Shown here: positions 23,674 through 32,040 of the stretch, in pieces | How the letters are laid out: the number at the start of each line of letters is the position of its first letter | Numbering within the stretch: position 1 is the first letter of the stretch | Assembly: GCF_003286085.1 (NCBI RefSeq) | Contig: NW_020825360.1 | Coordinates: 186,001 to 250,000 of the forward strand | DNA length: 64,000 bases | Origin: Drosophila persimilis | Lineage: Eukaryota > Arthropoda > Insecta > Diptera > Drosophilidae | Direction: 5' to 3' | Position numbers and translations under genes: made by a program | The notes under the pieces: model-generated | The model's database searches: none | What the model was told of the DNA's origin: nothing | Seen by the model: the letters and a program-made list of their open reading frames with translations, nothing else

Positions 23674-24111
23674 TTATATAGAATTGGGCAGCTGACAGGC
23701 CCGGACGGCCACCAACTGCAGCAAGACGAATATCGGCGAGAAGACTTCGCTGTATTCCAGCGCCGTATTCCTGCCCGACAGCTTGAGACACAACAGATAC
23801 TTGAAGATGGCAATCAGCACTAGGAAGTAAGTGCTCCACATGAAGCGATGCAGCGCCTTTCGCTTGTTGTCAGAGTCCAGATACATGCGGATGCCTACAA
23901 TGACGCAGAAGTACGCATTGCAGATGTCGATAAAGAACAAAGGACTGAAGACGGTGAACCAGTCTTTCATCAGCTCTGGGAATACCTCATTCAAGGTGCC
24001 GGATATCTTAAAGGCTAACGTTATGGTAAACACCAGCAGGCCGCACAGGTTGACCAGGATCTCGAACTCAGTCAGGCCTAGCCAGCGTACTAACTCCGAT
24101 AGTTTGAACAT
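23674..24111 (-). CDS. TMEM203 homologue, four-pass ER membrane protein
   Basis: Single coding exon, 145 residues. It resembles human TMEM203 throughout: it opens with LSELVRWLGLTEFEI, has four hydrophobic segments, the motif CLKLSGR in the third loop, and ends in SPIFVLLQLVAVRACQLP, closely matching the human ending. TMEM203 is an ER/lysosomal protein tied to calcium handling and STING signalling in mammals. The ATG lies only 2 nt after the Rpp20 stop codon on the same strand, with no room for a promoter, so it is most likely translated from a dicistronic mRNA. It appears intact, with no frame breaks. Confidence 0.9.
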   Translation of the reverse strand: MFKLSELVRWLGLTEFEILVNLCGLLVFTITLAFKISGTLNEVFPELMKDWFTVFSPLFFIDICNAYFCVIVGIRMYLDSDNKRKALHRFMWSTYFLVLIAIFKYLLCLKLSGRNTALEYSEVFSPIFVLLQLVAVRACQLPNSI

Positions 24112-24113
24112 CC

Positions 24114-24764
24114 TTACTTTTGCGACCTGGTCGTCTGCTTCTTGGCCTTAGCCTTCTGTGGTTGCTGCTGTTGCTGCTGCTGGTGGGGCTTTGGCGGCTC
24201 GCGTTGGCTGACCTTTGGTAGAGCAGGCTGAGCTGGAAGCTGGGGCACATCAATATTAAAAAGACTGTTGCTGAAGATCTTGATGTGCAGAGCAGAGTTG
24301 TTTCGCTGCCGAAAGGTTATATCGTCCTCATCACAGAGCGGATGCAGTTCGTCCACCAACTGTATGGTGGAGGTGTTGATAGTGTAGCCCAAGGCACCCT
24401 CCGAGTTCTTGATAAGACGCAGGGCTAAGTTAAGGCCGCGAGTGATCGAGTATCCCATGCAATGCAAGAATATCTCCTTAACGCCCGAATTGAGCAGTTC
24501 CTCGCATCGCCTCTGCTGTGCCTGCAACCGTGTGAATTTAATAACTACTACTGACTACCTATTATTTGTTAAACGCAATCCAATACACACCTTGAAGTCT
24601 GTTTTGCTGGTAATGTAGATGTTGCAGCGGTCGTTGTCAGCACGAGGCGGTAGCTTGCGAACCACTCTGTGATTGGCACTGTCGCTCTGGTTTCGCCTTG
24701 AGTGGCTGTTTCTATTGTTGGTTCTTGGCTTGGCCCCGAGCTCAGGCGCATTACTTTCCATCAT
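24114..24764 (-). CDS. Rpp20: Rpp20/POP7, RNase P and RNase MRP protein subunit
   Basis: Alba-family subunit of RNase P (tRNA 5' processing) and RNase MRP, which binds RNA as a heterodimer with Rpp25. Two exons: 24764-24591 and 24521-24114, 193 residues. The core matches POP7: NDRCNIYITSKTDFK, then EEIFLHCMGY-type strand (KEIFLHCMGYSITRGLNLAL) and TINTSTIQLVDELHP with the acidic DEDDITFRQRNNSALHIKI ending. The C-terminus is a Gln-run plus basic tail. Two tandem ATGs (24764 and 24761) open the frame. The stop is separated from the TMEM203-type ATG by 2 nt. It is head to head with the TRIR-like gene, which probably shares its promoter region (24765-24897). Confidence 0.9.
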
Positions 24765-24897
24765 CAGAGTAGATTAACTATATCCCATTACATTTACTGT
24801 GTGGTGTGTTTTTACTTGGGTACGTAGACTCCAGACAGTCGAGTAGACACACTTTTTCCAAGATCTGGCAACCCGGCCCTAGTTGTCACTTTGACAG
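24765..24897. promoter_or_regulatory. Probable bidirectional promoter region of Rpp20 and the TRIR-like gene
   Basis: Only about 130 bp separate the Rpp20 ATG from the apparent 5' UTR exon of the plus-strand gene. No TATA box is visible. Divergent constitutive pairs of this kind are common in flies. The assignment rests on gene layout. Confidence 0.45.
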
Positions 24898-24995
24898 TTG
24901 TCGATTTTTTTACTGCCGTCGTTTTGCATCTCTATTCTATCGTCAGGGGTTCGTCGCCAGTTGAAAATTTTTCGTCCAACATTCGGAACAACAAA
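24898..24995 (+). other. Candidate 5' UTR exon of the TRIR-like gene
   Basis: The sequence ends in CAACAAAG|GTATGT, a good donor. A matching acceptor (TTTCGAATTGCAG) occurs at 26214, just 12 nt before the ATG of the plus-strand gene. The intervening 1.2 kb has no coding frame and holds CA repeats and a CAGG-type repeat near 25640. The exon start is not determined. Confidence 0.45.
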
Positions 24996-26226
24996 GGTAT
25001 GTTTTTCGACCCAGAAACGCAATACTAATTGCGTCTGCAAGCAAATTGTAAGCCTCGGTATTGATCCAATCGCATTGAAAGCAACCCAAAATACCCACGA
25101 GCAATCTTGTGGCGAACCGAACTCATACTGAAGCACACATACACACACACGAACTTACGCATTAACATCTCTCCGCTGTTGAGGCTTTGGCAGCAGGAAA
25201 AAAGTGCAAATTACATAACTCGTTTATTTGTATATACAAAAAGTAGTTTGAGGTACAAAATTCTACATCATCTGCATAAGTAAGTTACTAAGTAAGCGAG
25301 CCATCTATGTTTTACATTGAGTTACATAAGTCTTAAGAGTGGCGACCGAATGAAAAAAAGAAAAGAATCGAATTGAATCTAATCGATTCGAAAATACCAC
25401 CCAATCGCAAGTCGATGTGCCCCCCGAAAGCCTAAGTATATTCCTAACCACAAATGTAGAAAAGAAAGACAAACCTCCTTGCACAACGTTTTGGTTCAAG
25501 TAACGTTTTGTATTCATGCGTTCAAGTCATTTTTCCATGCAGGCCGAATATCCGATACGATTTCAGAGTATCACAATCCATGAGTTCAGAGTAAAACAAG
25601 CACAAATACACACAAGCAAGGCAGCCAGCCAGCAGCAAGCAGGCAGGCAGGCAAACCATCAAACGACTCAGAACTACGGATATTACAGCCTGGATAATAG
25701 TACAGCTGACAGGAGCGAAAGCGGAGAGACATCGCTCCAACGGAGACGTCATCTGATCTGATCTGGTCCGGTCCGGCAATCATCTCTAAGTGGACAAACG
25801 CAAACAAGTAAATTTTACCATTTCTCATTTTAATCAAGTCAATCAAAAAGAAAAAGAAAAATAACAAGAAATCAACAATCGAAGACTCGCTCTCGAGTCT
25901 ACTAAATCCAAGTATCCAAATTGCATAAGAATCCCCATATGCGGGTATATCTTGTGAGGTGGTCACCAGTCAGTATATTCTTGTTGCCTCACCTGGCGGG
26001 GGGCTGGCAGCTCCAGCTCCAGCTCCAGCCAGGTCGGAGGAAACCAGAAACTGCTTGCCGACCCACAATGAACGATTAGCTCGATTTTGAACCACAACCT
26101 ACAGATATACAGAAAAGAAAACAGTTACAAGTACAGATATTGTGTATGCATAGGTATTCCGTAAAAGCGAAAACTGCAACTGCTTGATTTAACGCGGCAC
26201 AGTTTCGAATTGCAGATAAACCCGAC

Positions 26227-27324
26227 ATGTCGGCGGCTCGCTTGCCCTACTATCAGCAGGATCATCCGCCGGACCAGCAGCGGCGCGGTGGACGCGGCCA
26301 GCGGGGCTATTCCGACCGCTACGCCTCCGGCTCTCATAGACGGGAGCGTAGCCGCTCCATAGAACGCCGTCGTTACAGTCGCAGCCGCTCTCGCTCCCGC
26401 AGTCGTTCCATAGAGCGTTCGGGCCAACGGCGACGACGTGACGAGCGGAACGACGAGCGGCGTCAACAGCAGCCAACGCGTTACCACCGCGAAAGGGACT
26501 CCAGGGAGCGTTCACGGGAGCGAGACCGTGACCGTGACCGTGACCGCGATTACTCCAGACGCTCCGGCCATTATCGTCGTTCAGACTCGCCTGTATCCGG
26601 CGGCGGAGGCGGTGGCGGCTGCCCCAGCTCCAGTTCCAGTCAGCGACGCTATCGCCAATCATCTGGAGGCGGATCAGATCCGAATGCCGCACAGAATCCA
26701 CACAATGAGGCCCAGCCAGCAAACAGATCCAATGCCATGTCCGCCGTGGGCGCCTATTACAACCTTGACACGGAGGAGCCATTCGACAAGGAGCGCATTC
26801 ATCGCGAAATGGAGGAGAAACTGCGTGAAGCCCTCGCCAGAGAGGGAAAAGTTTATCCGCCACGTAAGCCTGAGCCGCCGTCGCATCCTGTCTTTGCCAA
26901 TGATGGCTCGTTCATGGAGCTGTTCAAGAAAATGCAGCAGGAGAAAAGGCAGCAGCTGCAGATCGGCCAGGACTATCAATTGGAGAATAGTGCGCTCGCA
27001 TCTGGCAGCACGGACCTACAAACACCGACAGAGGCTCATCCAGGCATACCTTGCCTGCCCGCCATTGCAGTGGGAGCTGCAAACAGTGCGACAGCACCCT
27101 ATATTGCCGCTGCGGCAGCCGGAAAATCTGCTCCTCCGCCACCCATGGTGGGACGTCGGCGCGGCGGCAAGGTCCTGAAAACCGGGATGGTTGCCAAATT
27201 GAAGACACAAAATGAGCAGGATGTGGATCCGAAGGACTTCTGGTCGCTATATTTAGCCGAGGTCAACAAATATAAGAGCAATGCATGCGATACGGACAAT
27301 GGCAAGCGTCCATTGGTCAAGTAG
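26227..27324 (+). CDS. Arg/Ser-rich protein with TRIR (C19orf43)-type C-terminus
   Basis: Single coding exon, 365 residues. The first third is rich in Arg-Ser and Arg-Asp repeats (SRSRSRSRSIERS; RDRDRDRDRDYSRR), as in splicing-associated proteins. A conserved block follows (YYNLDTEEPFDKERIHREME). The C-terminus reads MVGRRRGGKVLKTGMVAK, then PKDFWSLYLAEVNKYKSNAC and ends TDNGKRPLVK, matching from memory the end of human TRIR (telomerase RNA component interacting RNase, C19orf43: KYMAEVKKYKAHQC through RPLVK). An RNA-associated nuclear role is inferred. RNase activity is reported for the human protein but no catalytic residues are recognisable here. The ATG follows a splice acceptor by 12 nt. 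Confidence 0.8.
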   Translation: MSAARLPYYQQDHPPDQQRRGGRGQRGYSDRYASGSHRRERSRSIERRRYSRSRSRSRSRSIERSGQRRRRDERNDERRQQQPTRYHRERDSRERSRERDRDRDRDRDYSRRSGHYRRSDSPVSGGGGGGGCPSSSSSQRRYRQSSGGGSDPNAAQNPHNEAQPANRSNAMSAVGAYYNLDTEEPFDKERIHREMEEKLREALAREGKVYPPRKPEPPSHPVFANDGSFMELFKKMQQEKRQQLQIGQDYQLENSALASGSTDLQTPTEAHPGIPCLPAIAVGAANSATAPYIAAAAAGKSAPPPPMVGRRRGGKVLKTGMVAKLKTQNEQDVDPKDFWSLYLAEVNKYKSNACDTDNGKRPLVK

Positions 27325-28205
27325 GGCATGGAAAAATGAACTTGAACGCATAAGAAACTCCCTATGGAGACCCTCCCTTCAGGAGCGATCCTCCCGTTTG
27401 GTTTGCTTTATGCCCCGCCACACACCAGTCACCAGACACACTCGACACAATCCGATCTGGGCATCACGCGCCCTCAAGCTCACAATAAAATTACATATGT
27501 ACATTATGCAAATGATGGTAGATCCGATCCGCAGAGAATTGTAGTTTTCTGAACAAGAGATTTTTGTGAACTGTAAATTACGAGAAATTTTTGGGTTTTT
27601 TTTTTTATATATTATAGTGCATATGTATTGTATGTAACTTTTTCACACGTTTAGGGACGAAGCCGTAGCCGCTGCCTCATTATAAGAATACTAATGAATG
27701 ATTAATCATAGAATAGCTTCTAAGGCCGTAGCATAGTGGACTTATACGTATTGTATATGTATCTCTTTCTATATTATATACTTGCAAACATATACATATA
27801 TATATATATATATATATATTCGTACATATATTAGCATATTATTAGTGCATAGTATAGCGCACATTCAGCATCGACAAAAACATAAGGAACTAACCTATAT
27901 GATTCTTTATAATCTATCTCTTTCTCTCCGTCTCCGTTCATGCACCAAAAACTCGACTCTGAATCGAACCCTGATCCTTATTTCATTATCCATTATCTAC
28001 TATCTACTATCCACTATCCATTATATTTTATGTTATTATAACGATCCACATCTCAACCGACTATCAACCGCTATATGTTATCTATCTCTCTATATCTTTC
28101 CCTCTCTATGTCCCCGTTTACCTTGGTTTACAATTTGCTTGGTTTTTTTTGTTGCTTTCTGTTCTGTGGTTTTCTTTTCCTTTTTATTTTTTTTCTCAAC
28201 TAAAG
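27325..28205. other. TRIR-like 3' UTR and COX6B upstream region
   Basis: Contains AATAAA at 27484-27489, TA/AT-rich microsatellites (27795-27820) and CT/TAT-rich sequence. A pyrimidine tract ending CTCAACTAAAG at 28205 looks like the acceptor for the COX6B coding exon, so an upstream non-coding COX6B exon probably lies here or further left. I could not place it. Confidence 0.4.
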
Positions 28206-28267
28206 TCTATATGCAATTTTTCATGTCTAAAAACAAAAATAGCGACAAGTCACAAGACAGCAGCAAC

Positions 28268-28501
28268 ATGTCGGCCTATAAGCTGGAGACCGCCCCGTTT
28301 GATCCACGTTTCCCCAACCAGAACGTGACCCGTTACTGCTACCAGTCGTACATCGACTTCCATCGTTGCCAGAAGAAGCGCGGCGAGGACTTTGCACCCT
28401 GCAACTATTTCCAGAAGGTCTACAAGACGATGTGTCCCAATGCCTGGGTGGAGAAGTGGGACGATCAGCGCGAGAGCGGCACATTCCCTGGCCGCATCTA
28501 A
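28268..28501 (+). CDS. COX6B: COX6B, cytochrome c oxidase subunit VIb
   Basis: Intermembrane-space subunit bridging the two monomers of complex IV. From the ATG at 28268 the product is 77 residues, the family's normal size. It shows the twin cysteine motif of a CHCH protein, C-x9-C (CYQSYIDFHRC) and C-x10-C (CNYFQKVYKTMC), and the conserved flanks TAPFDPRFPNQN and NAWVEKWDDQRE-GTFPG. Such proteins are oxidised on import by the Mia40/Alr relay. Two further in-frame ATGs upstream (28211, 28223) within the same apparent exon could add 19 or 15 residues. I chose the start that fits the family. The downstream 0.45 kb is partly duplicated near 30.6-32.0 kb. Confidence 0.95.
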   Translation: MSAYKLETAPFDPRFPNQNVTRYCYQSYIDFHRCQKKRGEDFAPCNYFQKVYKTMCPNAWVEKWDDQRESGTFPGRI

Positions 28502-28559
28502 GCCGCGGTCCTGGTCCCACAATCCCAGAAAGCAGAAGCAGAGGATGAACACCAACCCT

Positions 28560-28965
28560 ACACGCAAAACAGACACAGAACAGTGCACACGACACGAACA
28601 AACAACCCAACCAGAGCAGAGGGTTGTCTCCAACGTCCCAGGATCTAGCAATTGCAACAATAATGTCACACCAAACTGTTTATGATTTTATTTCCCGGCG
28701 GTGAAAAGCATTGACAAAATACAAATACACAATTGTTCAATTCTGTGAATACCGATTCGAATGTTTATTGTTTTCTTTTTCGCTGTTCTTCAGCGCACAC
28801 CTACAGACCCACAGATCGCTACATACATGGGCCACGCAATTGTTAACCCTGTTAATGTGTAATTAACCAATAAAAAAAACATTCGAAACGATGGATTAAG
28901 CAAGTGGCGCAGCATTGTTAAATGATCTATCTTCTTGAGACCGTTGCGTGTTTCTAGCAGAGCTA
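28560..28965 (+). repeat. COX6B 3' UTR/downstream segment that is the apparent source of the 31-kb repeat
   Basis: Blocks of this segment recur in order at 30640-32040: CTCCAACG, GGATCTAGCAATTGCAA, AATTTCACACC-like TGTCACACCAAA, TTGTTCAATTCT, CGAATGTTTATT, CTGTTAATGTGTAAT, CCAATAAAAAAAACATT and AAATGATCTATCT with TTGCGTGTTT. The COX6B poly(A) signal AATAAA (28869) is inside it. Alignment is by eye. Confidence 0.6.
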
Positions 28966-30134
28966 GCTAGATACATATATGGTAAGTAGGACCCATGGAT
29001 AGCGTGGTCAGATAGTACGGAGGCACACGAACACGACTCTGTCGACTACGTTGTAGATAATGGAGATTCGGATCTGTTTCCGTTGCGACACCTAAAACAG
29101 CGAATTACTTTCTTAAAATCCCGCTGTAAAAAATACTTATTAAAATATTTATTACTACGGATTGGTAGGCCAAGCCTCTAATGCACTTCTTGGGCTCTTT
29201 GCCTACAAATCACTGGTCGAACGATGTCTCACTTGACATCATAAGCCCGTCTGAAGGCTCTCACCTCCTGCAAAATCTATTCAAAATCTATTGTCCTGAA
29301 GGGTTCAAAAGGAATCGCTTCTTTTTGTATAATTATAAATAATTGTTAAATATTCATTTGGCCAACATTAAGAAGTACTCTGGCTGTTTGGAATGCTCTC
29401 AATGGAAACTAAATGGGTCTCCGAGGATTCGAGGGACTCCACTAACTACACGCAAACACTTCGTAAAAGCGGCAGCTTCTTTCAAGAGAATCCTTTATAG
29501 GAATTCCCATGAAGAAGAAGAATTCCCGCCAAGAGTAGATAACCATTGGGAAACCGCTTCGTGTTCAGTCCCTTTGGCATTCCAGTCAAAGCCTGAGAGA
29601 TGAATGAAGAATGAAGTATGGTTATATGAAAATAAGATCGACCCTTTTTTTGGAATACCATTGAAAGCCAAGTGTGTCTTTTTACTGAAAATAGCAGGCC
29701 TTGAGATCGCTTGACTTTTGGCTGTTTTCTAGACCCTGGATTTTACACCGAAAATATTCAGTACACCACTGCCAGTAGTGGAGAAAACATTAACTTTTTT
29801 TCGGGAAATAATTTTCATTAAAAGTGAAACAAAATTAAAGTGAAAAAAAAAAAAAAAACAAAAAAAAAATGTTTAGTGCGCGGAAACTAAAAACAAATTC
29901 TGAATCCAATTTAATACAAATTAATCTAAAATTATTTAACTAATTTAATAATTGTTCAGTTGAGTTAAATAACTAACTAAATTGTGTTTCGTTTATTTTA
30001 AGTGACACATTTGTTGAAGCGGTTACACAATTCGAATGTTATTTGAGCGGTTTTTAAATTAAACATCAACTGTTTTCATTGAACGTTCAGCCACGCCCGC
30101 CATTAGCCATTTATTTTCAAGAAAACATTAAAAA
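28966..30134. other. Spacer between COX6B and the QCR10-like gene
   Basis: AT-rich, with poly(A) runs near 29846-29870. An 86-codon frame near 29343-29603 has no motif I recognise and no coding-like composition. The promoter of the QCR10-like gene should lie at the right end; I see no Motif 1, DRE or TATA match there. Confidence 0.35.
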
Positions 30135-30446
30135 ATGAATCTCAAAAATAAGATGTTTAGTTTCTACTGCCGCCATAGGCCCTCAAAGAGCCACATGGCT
30201 ATTGCCACCGCCTTGTAAGTGAAAAGTAGAACTCAAAGTAATACAAAGGATTGTATAGCCTATAATATATAATCTATAATTTTGCAAAATTTTTGAATAT
30301 TTTCCTACAGTATTCCTTCGGCCGGATATTTCGGACTGGCTAGCCTGTTGGCTTTGGTTTACTACACCGATTGGAAGGCAATTGCCGGTTATATTCCACT
30401 CTACAACACGAAATTCCCCAAACCCGAGGGAAAGGATGCAAAGTAA
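30135..30446 (+). CDS. QCR10/UQCR11-like 6.4-kDa subunit of cytochrome bc1 (complex III), paralogue-like
   Basis: Two exons, 30135-30214 and 30311-30446, joined at a TT|T phenylalanine codon with GTAAGT and TTTTCCTACAG splice sites, giving 71 residues (65 if the second Met is used). The C-terminal half carries the family core: a transmembrane stretch GYFGLASLLALVYY, then TDWKAIAGYIPLYNTKFPK. Human UQCR11 has ATDWRLILDWVPYINGKFKK at the same place. The protein sits at the edge of complex III in the inner membrane. From memory the main D. melanogaster gene for this subunit is on 2R, so an X-linked copy here would be a paralogue. The retained intron argues against simple retroposition. It lies between COX6B and a satellite made from the COX6B 3' end. 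Confidence 0.8.
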
Positions 30447-30639
30447 AAAAGGAATATTCCACATTTACTTATACACAACAAAAGTGAGTGCAAAACGATG
30501 TATTCATAAAGAAATATTTGCATAAATTATCGCATTTCAGCTGTCATGGACGACCGTTTTAGTTCGTGACTAGAAACAAATCACAATTACTCAAGTTTGT
30601 TTCCAACTTCCAATCAAATTACCTTGATGTTTATTTGGT

Positions 30640-32040
30640 GCCAGCACAAGCACCAGCCACAAAACACAAAGACACACAACAAAACCGAAGAGCAAAATGT
30701 TTTGTTGCCATCTCCAACGGCATAACCTCCCGAGCAGGGATCTAGCAATTGCAAAGACAATTTCACACACCAAAATCGCCACACACTTAAGTTCACAAAT
30801 GTTCAATTCTACTCGACACTTATTCAAATGTTTATTTTTACCTTAAAAGAACACAACGTTAGAGCAAAATGTTTTGTTGCCATCTCCAACGGCATAACCT
30901 CCCGAGCAGGGATCTAGCAATTGCAAAGAAAATTTCACACACCAAAATCGCCACACACTTAAGTTCACAAATGTTCAATTCTACTCGACACTTATTCAAA
31001 TGTTTATTTTTACCTTAAAAGAACACAACGTTAGAGCAAAATGTTTTGTTGCCATCTCCAACGGCATAACCTCCCGAGCAGGGATCTAGCAATTGCAAAG
31101 AAAATTTCACACCAAAATCGCCACACACTCAAGTTCACAAATGTTCAATTCTACTCAATACCTATTCAAATGTTTATTTTTACCTTAAAAGAACACAACG
31201 TTAGAGCAAAATGTTTTGTTGCCATCTCCAACGGCATAACCTCCCGAGCAGGGATCTAGCAATTGCAAAGAAAATTTCACACACCAAAATCGCCACACAC
31301 TTAAGTTCACAAATGTTCAATTCTACTCGACACTTATTCAAATGTTTATTTTTACCTTAAAAAAACACAACCTTAGAGCAAAAAGTTTTTTGCCATCTCC
31401 AACGGCATAACCTCCTGAGCAGGGATCTAGCAATTGCAAAGAAAATTTCACACACCAAAATCGCCACACACACAAGTTCACAAATGTTCAATTCTACTCG
31501 ACACTTATTCAAATGTTTATTTTTACCTTAAAAAAACACAACCTTAGAGCAAAAAGTTTTTTGCCATCTCCAACGGCATAACCTCCCGAGCAGGGATCTA
31601 GCAATTGCAAAGACAATTTCACACACCAAAATCGCCACACACACAAGTTCACAAATGTTCAATTCTACTCGACACTTATTCAAATGTTTATTTTTACCTT
31701 AAAAGAACACAACCTTAGAGCAAAAAGTTTTTTGCCATCTCCAACGGCATAACCTCCTGAGCAGGGATCTAGCAATTGCAAAGAAAATTTCACACACCAA
31801 AATCGCCACACACACAAGTTCACAAATGTTCAATTCTACTCAATACCTATTCAAATGTTTATTTTTACATTAAATGTTTAATTATGTTAATACAACTACA
31901 GAACCACAGAGTTACAGACACTGTTAATGTATAATCTCAGCCAATAAAAAAAACATTGGAAATGATGCCATTGTGATTTCGTTTGATTTTATTCCGAGGA
32001 GCAAATGATCGATCTGATACCATTGCGTTTATAGCATTCA
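30640..32040. repeat. Tandem array, 171-172-bp unit, about seven copies, derived from the COX6B 3' end
   Basis: The landmark GTTCAATTCT recurs at about 30801, 30973, 31143, 31314, 31486, 31658 and 31829, so the period is 170-172 bp. Each unit carries CCATCTCCAACGGCATAACC, GAGCAGGGATCTAGCAATTG, CAAAATCGCCACACAC and CAAATGTTTATTTTTACC. Units are very similar, with variants such as AAATGTTTTGTTG versus AAAAGTTTTTTG. Single-copy flanks on both sides (to 30690 and from about 31870) continue the similarity to 28560-28965, including an AATAAA at 31943. So one duplicated COX6B 3' segment seems to have had its middle part amplified. No coding frame of note. Confidence 0.9.

Noticed and set aside
29343..29603. 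86-codon frame between COX6B and the QCR10-like gene
   Set aside because: No motif, no homologue recognised, no splice or promoter support, and length expected by chance.
30590..30827. Minus-strand 78-codon frame in the COX6B-derived repeat
   Set aside because: Lies in duplicated 3' UTR DNA, recurs only partly in other units and has no protein match.
31041..31259. 72-codon frame within the 171-bp array, suggestive of a repeated peptide
   Set aside because: The unit length (170-172) is usually not a multiple of three and stops interrupt other units, so no repeated protein is encoded.
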